Part shown: positions 35,729-45,453 of the stretch, piece after piece
Layout of the letters: every line of letters begins with the position of its first letter
How positions within the stretch are numbered: position 1 is the first letter of the stretch
Source of the DNA: Falciphora oryzae
Lineage: Eukaryota > Ascomycota > Sordariomycetes > Magnaporthales > Magnaporthaceae
Assembly (NCBI GenBank): GCA_000733355.1
Contig: JNVV01000003.1
Location: forward strand, 310,001-374,000
DNA length: 64,000 nucleotides
Direction of reading: 5' to 3'
Position numbers and translations under genes: made by a program
The notes under the pieces: model-generated
What the model was told of the DNA's origin: nothing
What the model saw: only the letters and a program-made list of their open reading frames with translations
Database searches by the model: none

Positions 35729-36301
35729 CGGCCCACCTATTCCAACTATAAGTTCCTAAATCTTCTACCTAGGTTGTAAAGCCTAGGTCTTTACCAAACA
35801 CAAAGCATAGCATTGCTGGAATGAGTTGAGAGGTTTGGTGCGCCAAAGTCATTCTGAGGCTGATATTTACCACAGTCTTGTTTCCATGCCACACAGCATC
35901 TGATTTTAAATAGGGTTTGCGTTTTAGTCTTGTAAGCCACTGCCCGGAAATCCAGTTCTTTGTAAGGTAAAGGGCTATTTGATAGTAATCGGTTTTTAAT
36001 TTTCTGCCATTGTTGTCACACGGAAGAACCTGTGGACTCACCTAATCGGCCCCACAGAAGGTCCGGGAACCGGTATAGGTGCCCAACGGCCCCGAGGCCC
36101 AAAGGCCGAAGGCCGGAGGGGCAGTGTGAATCATGTACTCAATACTTCGCACGGATCACAGGGTGGTTTATATAAACCCTGCCATCTCCTATGTCCTCCA
36201 TGAAAGATTCCTTCTTCCTCAAGCATCTCTTGAGCCCATAGAAAGATTATCTGCAATCTAGAGATTCTTTCTCCAAGCCGTCTTTGACCCCTTGTTACAA
36301 T
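35729..36301. other. AT-richer non-coding stretch with possible repeat remnant
   Basis: No gene. The segment at about 36140-36301 has a TATA-like tttatataaa and ends in ttgttacaa directly against the LTR that starts at 36302. It may be the remnant of another element, but no second boundary or duplication was found. Confidence 0.4.
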
Positions 36302-36567
36302 TGTTGGTAGGAGTAGGTACTCCTGTAGGCACAGAGATCTCCAAAACAGGGTGAACAACGATCCCTAAATTTGAGGAATCGTATTTATATTGTGCACGAA
36401 GAAGGAAAAGGATCTATCTGCCAGAGAGGGAGCAGGAGGCTATATATACATGATACAGATCACCAAAGGGCCGTTCCCCTGCTCCCAGTCCTGCGGGCCC
36501 TCCGGCCCTCGGATCCGGCCCTCTCTGAGCTCTACCGATTGCCTGCACCGGCCGACGCAATCCAACA
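36302..36567. mobile_element. Solo LTR-like element, copy A (no target duplication seen)
   Basis: 266 bases beginning TGTTGGTAGGAGTAGGTACT and ending AATCCAACA, so with the TG...CA ends and TGTTGG/CCAACA short inverted termini of an LTR. Closely similar by eye along its whole length to the copy at 52060-52328, including the tgtgcacgaaga, ctgccagagagggagcagga and gctctaccgattgcctgca blocks. It contains a TATA-like ctatatata. Flanks acaat and gtatc do not match, so recombination or later change has altered one side. Confidence 0.8.
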
Positions 36568-36833
36568 GTATCTGTGAGAGGTTGGCCCGTGCCCTATGCA
36601 CGGGCCCAGGCGGACCCATTTAGCCCTCCACCGGAGATGCAGATTCTGCACGCCTAGAGTAGTCCAGAACACACCACTTCGAGACTGCTGTGTCTCGGCC
36701 CTTTACGGCACACAATATCGCTAATATTGCCATCCGTCCCGCAGAGCGACAAATAGGAAACATAGCCAAGTATATATATACGTCGGCTCTTTGCCCTGTT
36801 TACGATCCTATTATTGGCAGATCGGCGACGAGA

Positions 36834-36926
36834 TACTTGTGCTGGCTCAAAACGCCTTCGCACGAATCGGCCCCCCAATCTTGAAAGGGCCGATTCGTGC
36901 GAAGGCGTTTTAAGCCTGCACAAGTA
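36834..36926. repeat. Near-perfect inverted repeat (foldback), 40-base arms, 13-base loop
   Basis: Arm 36834-36873 is the reverse complement of 36887-36926 with two mismatches; the inner 25 bases (36849-36873 and 36887-36911, core cgccttcgcacgaatcggcc) match perfectly. The loop is cccaatcttgaaa. A transcript would form a long stable hairpin. It lies in the repeat-rich stretch upstream of the UstYa-family gene. Confidence 0.9.
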
Positions 36927-37221
36927 GCTCCCGTCCTGTGAGACTTTTGAGACTCCCTAATGCGGGGAGCAGGAGGACGAGTAGGCACGCTATCCCCGTT
37001 TCGGCATGGCGACTGACCACCGGCCCCGGTGTGCGTGACGTCGCGGCAAATCTTCTGATGCATATAGGCTATAAGCTGGCCCGCGAGGAACTTCTACTCG
37101 TGGCTGCATTGAAATACTTGGGTCTCCCTCGAGCCGAGATCCCATAGATTGGTTGGTGTTTTTTTTCCCTCGTCAACATCAGAACCTGTCCGCCCCTCTC
37201 TCGAAAGGTCGCTATCGAACC

Positions 37222-38033
37222 ATGCATCTAAAAAGGAAACGCGAAGCCCACGAAGAAGAGCAGGCTACCTTCCTTGTTCACACGCCCCGGGAGAGCGAGG
37301 ATGCCGTGGCTTCGCCAGCTGGGAGGCGGAGCGCATGGCGGAGGACCACGTGGTGCTTGCGACTGCTGCTCGACGTCGGAATGGCCACAACTATAGTCTT
37401 TCTGCTGTTTTTCCGATCAACAAAGAGAAACACCTTGCGGAGGACACCGGTGCCCATGTGTACGCTCTGATTACCTCGCCTCCCCGCCGCTCGACGATCT
37501 GAGTGATGCTGACCCGCGGCCTAGTCCCGCGAAAAATTTACACCTTTCGCGACGACCCGAAGTATGCGCACGGCAACATGTTTTTCAACGAGTCCGACAC
37601 GCTCCATACGCTGCACAACTGGATCGAATTAAGTTCTGGCAGCCGCGGGTATGTCGTGGTTGCGGATGCCGGCAGATACGACCTGCCCGACCCCTACGAC
37701 GTGGCGGTTGATCGCGACAACAACGGGCCTGGCTACATGATGGCCGTCTTCCACCAGCTGCACTGCCTGTCGTACATCACCGAGCACTACCAGCAAGGGT
37801 ACGGCGGGGTTGGCCTAACCAAGGAGGTGGCGCACCACTCGGCCCACTGCTTCAACTATCTCCGCCAGGGCATCATGTGCTCGGCCGACACGACGCTCGA
37901 GGGCAGGACTGACGCCGGGCCCGGCGAAGGGTCGGAGCACGAATGCACGGACTACGGCGCGCTGCTGGAGTGGGCCAATGCCAACTCGGCGTGGAAGTGG
38001 CGAGGCAATCTTCCTGGAGAGAGCATTCTGTGA
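37222..38033 (+). CDS. UstYa-family (DUF3328) oxidase-like protein
   Basis: Member of the UstYa/DUF3328 family of copper-dependent oxidases that modify ribosomal peptides (ustiloxin, phomopsin, cyclochlorotine-type pathways) and other secondary metabolites. Exon 1 37222-37459, intron 37460-37524 (GTACGC, branch CTGAC, TAG), exon 2 37525-38033; 248 aa, the family's usual size. The basic N-terminus (MHLKRKREAHEEEQ) is followed by one membrane helix (VGMATTIVFLLFF). The lumenal part has PRKIYTFRDDPKYAHGNMFF, LHTLHNWIELSS and both HxxHC signatures (HQLHC and HSAHC). It sits between solo LTRs with no obvious core biosynthetic gene touching it; an S41 peptidase of UstP type is 1.3 kb downstream and convergent. 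Product unknown. Confidence 0.9.
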
Positions 38034-38209
38034 GCGTGCTGGGATCCATGCGAATCGAAACATGTGTCCGCCTGATCGTCCCTGTAATAGCGTTGGGCCT
38101 CCCCACCTGTATCCTTTTATCCTTCCCCTTTTGTGATCAATTTCCAGATCAGAGTCCCAACGCGCAGGCGGCCGCAGCGCTAAGAACATTGCTGTAAGTG
38201 CTAAAGTAA

Positions 38210-39129
38210 GGGCGTGATCAGTACTAAATTTTTTTTTTTTGGTTTTTCCCATACTATTCCCGAAAACCGCTTGAAAACCGGTTTGCGGCTCCGGGCCAGG
38301 GGCTCCTTAGCACTTGTAAAAAGCCTCACGAATATAGCTCCAGGCCCGCTAGAAGTATCTTTTTGACCAGGCCAACGAGTCGCGTAGATAGGGGCCCTAT
38401 AACCCACGTGTGATCTTTGATTAGGGAGGGCCAGGGCAGGCCTCCCGGTATAAAAGCTGGAGGGGATCCGGGTTAAGTGCAGGAAGTAGGGGTGCAACAA
38501 GTTAACTCGTCGATTTTACATGCAACTTTTGCCCGCTGATTACACCGAATACCCGTTCAATCGCCTTTATTTTTTGCTCTATCTAGTAGCTCCCTCCTCG
38601 GCTACTTCCCGGGCCCTGCGCCGGGGCCGGGACCCTCTGGATCCGCCGGAAAGTGAGGCTATTCAGGCCCGCTTTTACCTTTGATTAAGACTTTGCACGG
38701 GTCGTTCTTATTTTTGGGAATAGCTTTTATTTTGAGCCTCTGTACCCTCTGCTTTTTATAAACAGACGTTCCCTGCATCCTTTGGATATGAATCCACCGA
38801 AAATCAGGCCCAAATATATATGGACGGGCACGGCCCCCACGTGAGAAATAAGCTTAAATACCCTCAAAAAACCAAAATGTTGGTAGGAGTGTTACTCCTG
38901 TAGGCTCGGAGATCTCCCAAAGGAAAGAACAAAGATCTATAGATCTGGAAAGGTGTCTGTATTGATGCATAATGAGGAGAAGGAATCTAGTTACAGGAAG
39001 GGGATCGAAGATCCCCTTTTGTAGGCTCGTGAGAGCGCACGGCCCGTGGGCCGCAGGCCCACGAGGCGTGGAGATGCACGCGCTGCTAACGTAATCCGAC
39101 ACAAAAACAATTTAGCATTGATCACGCCC
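38210..39129. mobile_element. Non-autonomous TIR element (PIF/Harbinger-like) with TAA target duplication
   Basis: Ends are inverted repeats: GGGCGTGATCAGTACTAAATT on the left and, on the other strand from 39129, GGGCGTGATCAATGCTAAATT, 21 bases with two mismatches. TAA directly flanks both ends (38207-38209 and 39130-39132), matching the TWA duplication of PIF/Harbinger elements. There is no transposase frame. A solo LTR is nested inside near the right end; without it the element is about 690 bases. Confidence 0.75.
38878..39101. mobile_element. Solo LTR, copy B, with 5-bp duplication CAAAA
   Basis: 224 bases starting TGTTGGTAGGAGTGTTACTC and ending TAATCCGACA; related to copies A and C at its 5' part (ggtaggagt...actcctgtaggc) and at its terminus. 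Both sides carry CAAAA (38873-38877 and 39102-39106), a 5-bp target duplication as made by LTR retrotransposon integrases. No internal coding region, so a solo LTR left by recombination. Nested in the TIR element 38210-39129. Confidence 0.82.
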
Positions 39130-39339
39130 TAATTAGCTTACGCCACCATTACAGGTACCTAACGTGAAACATAAAGCAGCTACCAACTGAACCATAATGA
39201 CGCCAGCAAAAATTGTTTCTTCCCCCAGTAATGGACTTGGTTCTAGCGCAGGGAAATTTAATTTAGACACAAGTGCACAGCGAAACGGCCGTATTATAGA
39301 CATCGTTGTGCCTGTTGTTCAACCCCCTTCCTGACCCGT

Positions 39340-41613
39340 TTAAAATACGACTTTGTGCGGCTGGGCGGCCTGGCCTTCCACGGCTTGGTCGAAACCTCCC
39401 ACGGCGCAATTGCCGCCCTTGAAAGCCGCCCTAGCGGCCGCCAACCAAACGGCCTTGGGACTTCTGATCATGTCTTCAGTCCAGAAAAGCCGGCAGTCCG
39501 AGTACTCGTCGACAAACTGTGAGGGCGTGCCATCCTCCCTGTGCCCCGGCAGGATGCTGTCCATAAGGTTGATTGACGCGCCCCTGCTGGAACGGTTGAT
39601 GACGTAGTCCGTGTAGCGGCTTAGTTCCTTCGCAACCACCGTGTCGTTGATTGCCATCTTGCGCTTGGCCCTGTCCACGTAGCCCTTGATATCCTGAAAG
39701 CTGTAAGTCTGTGGGCCCTTGATGCCACCGACTCCTTGGGTGAGTCTTTGGTGCGGGCGGCCACCGAAAGAGATGGTCTTGACGCCCGCGTCGTGGATCA
39801 TGCACTGGGAGAACGTGGTGCACGATGAAGAGCAGTAACCGTCATACAGCAGGACGATGTTCTCGGGGCCCCCAAACGGTCGCGTAAAATTGGTGCGGTC
39901 GCCGTAGCCGGTGACGTTCATGCCGAACCCGTAGTAGCGGCTGCTGGAGTCCACCAAGTTGCCCAGGTCCCAGGCCGTTAGGTTCGTGAACTTGTCGCCG
40001 TTGTACTTGAATGGGGTGAACTTTTGCTCGTATGACTCGAAATGCTTGAGAGACTGGTCGAGCTCGTAGCCATAGTTGAGGGGACTCTGGCAGAGCAACA
40101 CCAGGTCGTCGTCTTCCTCCTTTTCGGCAGCGACCGGGTCAAAGCCGGCGCAGATCTCTGCCGCGACCTTGGCAACAGCCACAAACCCAGGTGAAAGTCG
40201 CCTCCGCCCCAGACTGTCCTGCACAATGTCGGGGAAGAGCTGTCGGAACATGTCGTAGGCCAGGAAGATGAAGCCGCCTTCGTTGACTTGCAGGTCGACG
40301 ACGAGTTTCTTCTTTCCAGCGGCAACAGCCATGGCGTAGAATTTTTGCACGGTTGCTTGTGCGTCAGACCCATTGGGAGAAAAGCTCGTCAAGGCAAGCA
40401 CGGCAACATCATCATATCCGTCCTCCTCGAGGAAATAGCCTGAGGCGCTATTGTCCACGGAGACAATCTCCGCCTTGGGGTAGCCCGGCAATCCTGTCTT
40501 GCCGTCTCTGGCCGGCGGCGCGTCGGTAGCACTGGCGGATCTGGCCTTGCCCTGAGGCGCTGGTTCAGGTCCCCGAGCGCCCGGAAGTGCAAGAGGGCAG
40601 AGCTTTTCCACTGCATCATGTTAACAAAAGTGTTCATTCCCTGAGTGGTAAAGAAGGGAACGAAAACACGTACGGAATGATGACGCGTCGACAACGCCAG
40701 TCCAGTTGCCCGACAGCTGAGCATTGTTTCTCATCTCTACGACCGAACCGTTTTTGAATGTCAATGTCGTCGTCTCGCCCGGGTAAACATATCTACGAGT
40801 CCGGCATGTTAGTCATCCGTGCCATGTATGATTTTGTGGCACCCTGTCTCTCGAAGAGAAAGGGGAAAACACTTACTTGGGGCGGCCACCACGATGGTAA
40901 TGACCCTTGGTCTTGAGAACGGCTTCCTGTGCTCTGGAATAGAACATCATGTTGTAATTGGCATCGCGGTCTTGGTTCTCTCCAACCTGGTTGACCCAAT
41001 TTTCGACATAGCTGACGGCATCCTCGCCGTTGATTTGCGTCACGACAGAGGCATTGGCAGAGCCGGAGACAACTTCCTCGTACACCTTGATGGCAGGAAA
41101 CTTGAAGCCGTCTTCACTGACAGACACGAGTGCCACGTTTCGCTGCCAGTGGACCGTGTCCAACAGGTCGGGGTAAAAGGACATGTGGCCGTCGTGTCCA
41201 GGGCCGACGACGCGGAGAAACAGGTCGTTTTGCCATGCATACTCGGTTTTGTAGACGCCGGAGGCGACGCCAGCCCGGATATCCGCCAGCTCGGCCCACA
41301 TATCGTAGCCCGGGTAGAAATAGCCCTTTGGGGGTTTCTTCTTATAGGCATGGTCCGACTGCCACTCGAGGTAAGGGACGAGCTCATCGATGAACTTGAG
41401 CGCCGTGTCTTTGACGATGGGCACAGAAGTCAGGCATTCGTAGGCTAGGGCGGCGTCGACGATGGGGGTGGCGACGGCGGAGGCGACCTGGGCGGTCCAC
41501 GCCTCGCTCACGCGGCTGCAGGGGTAGGCCGGTGTCGGCGCCGGCGCTCCGGCCGTGACGGAAGCAGCGACGGCCAGTAGGGCCGGGCCGGTTTTGACGG
41601 AGTATGCTTTCAT
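39340..41613 (-). CDS. Secreted S41 family peptidase, UstP-like
   Basis: Extracellular or secretory-pathway serine peptidase of family S41 (CPAF/tail-specific protease type), 708 aa. Exon 1 41613-40877, intron 40876-40793 (GTAAGT...TAG), exon 2 40792-40674, intron 40673-40611 (GTACGT...CAG), exon 3 40610-39340. A signal peptide (MKAYSVKTGPALLAVAASVTAG) is followed by an N-terminal domain, a PDZ-like region with VVTQINGEDAVSYVENW, and the catalytic S41 domain: LVVDLQVNEGG, then LYDGYCSSSCTTFSQ, the likely nucleophile loop, and VKTISFGGRP. S41 peptidases of this type (UstP, PhomP) occur in dikaritin RiPP clusters, where they are thought to process precursors. The nearby UstYa-family gene makes that a possible role; general secreted proteolysis is the alternative. 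Confidence 0.85.
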
Positions 41614-42093
41614 TGTCGAACGAGGTACAGAGTTCCGAGTCCCAGTCACAACGGCCTCGAGTGATCGCCATGATTGCACTGAATGCGCTGTCTTTTTTAT
41701 AGCAGGCGGCGGTATCTATATCGAGCATCACGGGCTGATCGCGCAGCCGCTTGGCCATGCCTTGACTCCATCCGTTTGGGCCAAAAATTGCATGTGATCT
41801 TCGCTATTCAATGCGGGCGCCACGCTGCGACGGACCCGACGATGCCGACTCGGCCAATTGACTGGTCTGGCTTCTACAGATAACAGGATTGGTATCTTTG
41901 CTGATGGGTCGTGCGGCAGTGTCATTACATCCGAGGCATGGAGGGGATCATTGATAGCGTCATTGAGGTGACGTCAGGCTATACGTTGCTGTGTCCACAT
42001 ACACGGTTTTTGGCGATGGATCTTCCCAGCACATCGGTAGTTGTCTCCCACTGCACCTTCCTTTTTGATCCAAGGCACACTGTCGTGTAGACC
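41614..42093. other. Divergent upstream region of S41 and M43 peptidase genes, left part
   Basis: No coding sequence seen. With 42094-42548 it forms the shared upstream region of the two secreted peptidases. Confidence 0.45.
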
Positions 42094-42250
42094 GTATACG
42101 GGGCGCCACTGCGCCCCCGCATCAAGTCTCATTTCCGGAATAGAGCCGGGGGCAGTGAAAGCGCCTTGTCATGAAGACGTATACGGGGGCGCAGCGGCGC
42201 CCCCGCATCAAGTCTCATTTCCGGAATGGAACCCGGGGCGGTGAAAGCAC
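42094..42250. repeat. Direct repeat of about 70 bases, period 85
   Basis: Copies at 42094-42163 and 42179-42250 start with gtatacgggg, share gcgcccccgcatcaagtctc and atttccggaat, and end with gtgaaagc. They differ at a few positions including a one-base indel. They lie upstream of the M43 peptidase gene. The length difference puts the copies in different frames, so this is not a coding repeat. Confidence 0.85.
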
Positions 42251-42351
42251 GACAATCGTGGGCGGAGTTCTTCATCGGGAAAGTTCGATGGCCCTGCATC
42301 GCGGCGGCCTCATTGCCGGAGCCGGTGCCCATACGAGCGATCTACGTTGCC

Positions 42352-42411
42352 TGAGTATGAACGGAATCAACATGAACGAGGCTGAGCATGAACGGAATCA
42401 GCATGAACGGG
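42352..42411. repeat. Tandem duplication, 31-base period
   Basis: Two 29-base copies (42352-42380 and 42383-42411) of the tgagNatgaacggaatca type with three differences. Each copy itself holds two short catgaacg words. Located about 140 bases before the M43 start. Confidence 0.7.
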
Positions 42412-42548
42412 GTACCACTCATTTTGCGATATATATGTCCATGAGAGAACTCCATATGGTGCTTGCCGACTCCAGTACTGTCTGTTCCAGCTCGACCTTA
42501 GGCTTTACCGCATCTCTTCTGCCCTTCTCTCTCTTAGGTTCCTTGACA

Positions 42549-43525
42549 ATGCAGCTCAAGACACTCGTGGCCGGCTCTCTAGCGGCGAGCGGCGCCGTCG
42601 CCCGCGGCCTGGCTCGATGCGGCACTCCCGCCCCTTCGCCGAGACACCTCTTGGCGGCCAAGCACCTCGCTGCCGAGGAGGCTGCGGCTGCTTCCCAGTC
42701 CAGCCTCCTACAGGCTTCGCGTGCCCCGGAAGTGGTCAACATCACTGTCCACTACCACACCATCGCGTCCAATGAGACGGAAACCGGGGGCTACGTCAAT
42801 GTAAGTGTTTCCGCTGTTGCGTGTGCCGGCGTCGACTGACACGTTAGCCAGGCTTCAGTGGTTAAAAAGCAGATCGATGTCCTGAACGACATCTTTCCTC
42901 AGTACGGATTTGTCTTCAACCTGGCCAGTGCTGATTGGGTGGTCAATGGGACCTGGGCCAGTCTTGAAGATTTCGATCAGGCTCTGGAGATGAAGACGGC
43001 CCTGCGCAAGGGCTCCTACGCCGATCTGAACCTGTACACTCTGCAACTTGCTGAGGGCCTTCTCGGCATTGCCTCTCCTCCCGAGGCCAACATCACAAAG
43101 GGCTCCAAGTGGTTCAACTGGGATGGCGTCATCATCGCCACTGGCAGTCTTCCCGGCGGCAACCTGGAAAACTACAACCTCGGCTACACCGCCACCCACG
43201 AGATCGGCCACTGGCTCGGTCTCTTCCATACCTTCCAGGGCGGCTGTAATGGCGAAGGCGACATGATTGATGACACCCCTGACGAGGCCATCCCGTCGTC
43301 CGGTTGCCCCATTGGCCGCGATACGTATGTCACGCTCCTTTTTGTGTTGAATTCCTTTGTGTGCCTAGATCGAAAGCTAACCACCTTCATAGCTGCCCAA
43401 GCCCCGGGGAGGACCCCATCCACAACTACATGGACTACAGTTACGATTCGTGCTTTACCGAATTTACTCCCGGCCAGGCTGCTCGCATGAAGAGCAGCTG
43501 GCACAAGTTCCGCGCTGGCCATTAG
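42549..43525 (+). CDS. Secreted M43 (pappalysin-type) metalloprotease
   Basis: Extracellular zinc metalloprotease of family M43B, 285 aa, the usual length in fungi. Exon 1 42549-42800, intron 42801-42851 (GTAAGT...CAG), exon 2 42852-43324, intron 43325-43392 (GTATGT...TAG), exon 3 43393-43525. A signal peptide ([18 protein letters not shown]) and a short propeptide-like stretch with RCGTPAPS, whose Cys may act as a switch, are followed by ITVHYHTI and QIDVLNDIF. The metzincin zinc motif is [11 protein letters not shown] and the Met-turn is HNYMDYSYD. The start is chosen for the signal peptide; the frame stays open upstream to 42171 but that part overlaps DNA repeats. Confidence 0.92.
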
Positions 43526-43718
43526 CTCAGATGTGACGGAGCGGGCCCAAAGTAAGGGTCGCGTTGGGGGCTCCTGGCGAAGTGATGAATTCAATTAGTA
43601 GAGGAAAGGAATCTAGGTGACAGAGACCCGGCCCCGAGGGGGGGCTATATAAACTAATCACAAGGCAAAGCCTTGGCCAAAGAATAGGGCCACAGCTCGA
43701 TCCATAACATCAGACTAT

Positions 43719-43985
43719 GGGCGTGTTTGATACTGATGGTTTTTTGGTTTTTGTAACAAACTTACCTCGTGGAGATGATCCAGTTTTACCCGAAAGTATC
43801 TCCGGGGCTACGCAAGGGGTGCACGTACCCAATACTACCTTGAAAAGGTAACAGCATGGACACGAGGAAGTACTTGTAGCGAGTCAAATTTTTAAGCTTT
43901 TAAACTTTTGCCACGGATCCATAAACTGGTTTCTTGAAAATTGTATGTAAAAAACCAAAAAAACCATTTAGTATCAAACACGCCC
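43719..43985. mobile_element. MITE-like TIR element, 267 bases
   Basis: Terminal inverted repeats: left GGGCGTGTTTGATACT from 43719 and, on the other strand from 43985, the same 16 bases, with similarity continuing through T-rich tggttttttggttttt on both sides (about 35 bases with small indels). Flanks are tat at 43716-43718 and 43986-43988, a possible 3-bp target duplication. No coding capacity. The GGGCGTG ends relate it to the element at 38210-39129. Confidence 0.78.
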
Positions 43986-43988
43986 TAT

Positions 43989-45453
43989 GCCACAATAATA
44001 CGATTATAGACCTAAGAAAACCTATATACGATATAAACGATAGGGTCACTTGGAACGGGCCGCAGTATGTTTGCTGTTGCAATCCCATTGCGCCACACAA
44101 GCTAAAAGCGAAGCCCCGCTTATCAACCAGGTGGCTGACAATCGGGTCAAATATCATTTGCGACATTTGTCGAAATGCTGGATCCATTCCAGGCCTCGTT
44201 CGTTCGCAGTCCACCTATTATCGCTTGTTGCAATAACCCAATTGCGTGGAAAGTCGGTTTCCAAGTACAAGTTGGCCAGGTGGCACTGCCTTTTAACGAT
44301 GATGAAAGAAGGAATCGCTCACTTACAAAAGTTAATTCCTTGGATAACTATAGCTCATCCCCGGTTGCCAGGTTGGACCAGTTTAGCTTTGCTTCGGCTT
44401 CGGAAGTTGTAATAGCCATAATAGATGAAATTATGCCCATTAGAAAGTTTGCAGGCGGACGCGACTTCGTGTACCACAGCTGCCCCCCTTCCGGATGCTT
44501 GTCTAACTTCGGGGTCTTCCAAACTGGCACGAAGTTGATGGATGTGAGGACTATTATGCCTGCCGTACGAACGGCGCTGGCACGCCCATGTTTTGAAAAC
44601 ACTGGCCAAACACCTGTGCAGTGCACGGATGCACCTTTTTGAAAATTCAAGTCTGAGCCACAGAGGCTAGTTTATTCCTGGGCGCGCGTGGTTACTAAAC
44701 ACGCGTTGTGGCTAGGCGGAGACGGTTACTGGGCAGGTGCTTAGGCATTCCGAACGATATCACTCACCCTCCCAAAAGATGCTTCTGGTGTATCACAATT
44801 TTTCTTGGCTACCTGTAATTGAAATGTGACATCTACAAGCGCAACCCGTAGCTCAAAACGTTAACACCAGCACTCTCTTCCACCTGATCCCGCTGAACGA
44901 CGTGTCACGCAAAACCCTCGACCACCCTGACAACCGGCGTTCCGTATCGCCGTCTTTCGAATGGGGACCTGGGGCTCGAGGTCGGATTTCACGTCTCGTC
45001 GACCCTGGGTCGCGTCATTGCGAGATTGGGCCGAAATGACATGAAGCATGGATGCCCGACGGTGAATGCCCTGTTGCCTGGCTGCCTGGCTGCGCACAAT
45101 AGAGAGCTGCTCAAACAACCTCGAGGGCTGATGGCCGCATATTAAGCCACCCTTGAATGGTGTGATCACCGTTTTGATTGGGTAGAGCCTCAACACCACC
45201 ATGCATCAGGGGAGTCGCAGGGCCGCGGGGCGTTTGCCACGGGCTCGTGGATCTCTGCCTTCATATAATTTTGTGCCCAGAATCCCTCGACTCTGCCTTT
45301 GACCAAGTTGCCCCTTGTTGTCTATCACAGTCTGCGCGAACGATTCCAGATCAGTAAGATGGAAGATACAACCAAGTATTCCCCATAACGAGCCAAAGGT
45401 CCGTTGAGCTCCGGCCGGAAACAGGCGGCCTGCTTGTCAGAGCACAGGGCACC
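43989..45453. other. Gene-poor region
   Basis: AT-richer DNA at 44.0-44.7 kb with open frames of up to 155 codons on both strands that I could not assign; possibly element remnants. The rest is promoter for the PNP-ankyrin gene. No convincing gene. Confidence 0.4.

Noticed and set aside
36141..36301. Segment before LTR copy A as a full second LTR
   Set aside because: No matching start, no target duplication and no second copy in the window.
42041..42244. Short ORF over the 42.1 kb direct repeats as a possible RiPP precursor for the UstYa/S41 pair
   Set aside because: The repeat copies fall in different frames, there is no signal peptide and no Lys-Arg-bounded core.
44175..44650. Overlapping open frames of about 100-155 codons at 44.2-44.65 kb as a transposase or polymerase remnant
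   Set aside because: Neither strand gave a motif I could name; left as unassigned spacer.
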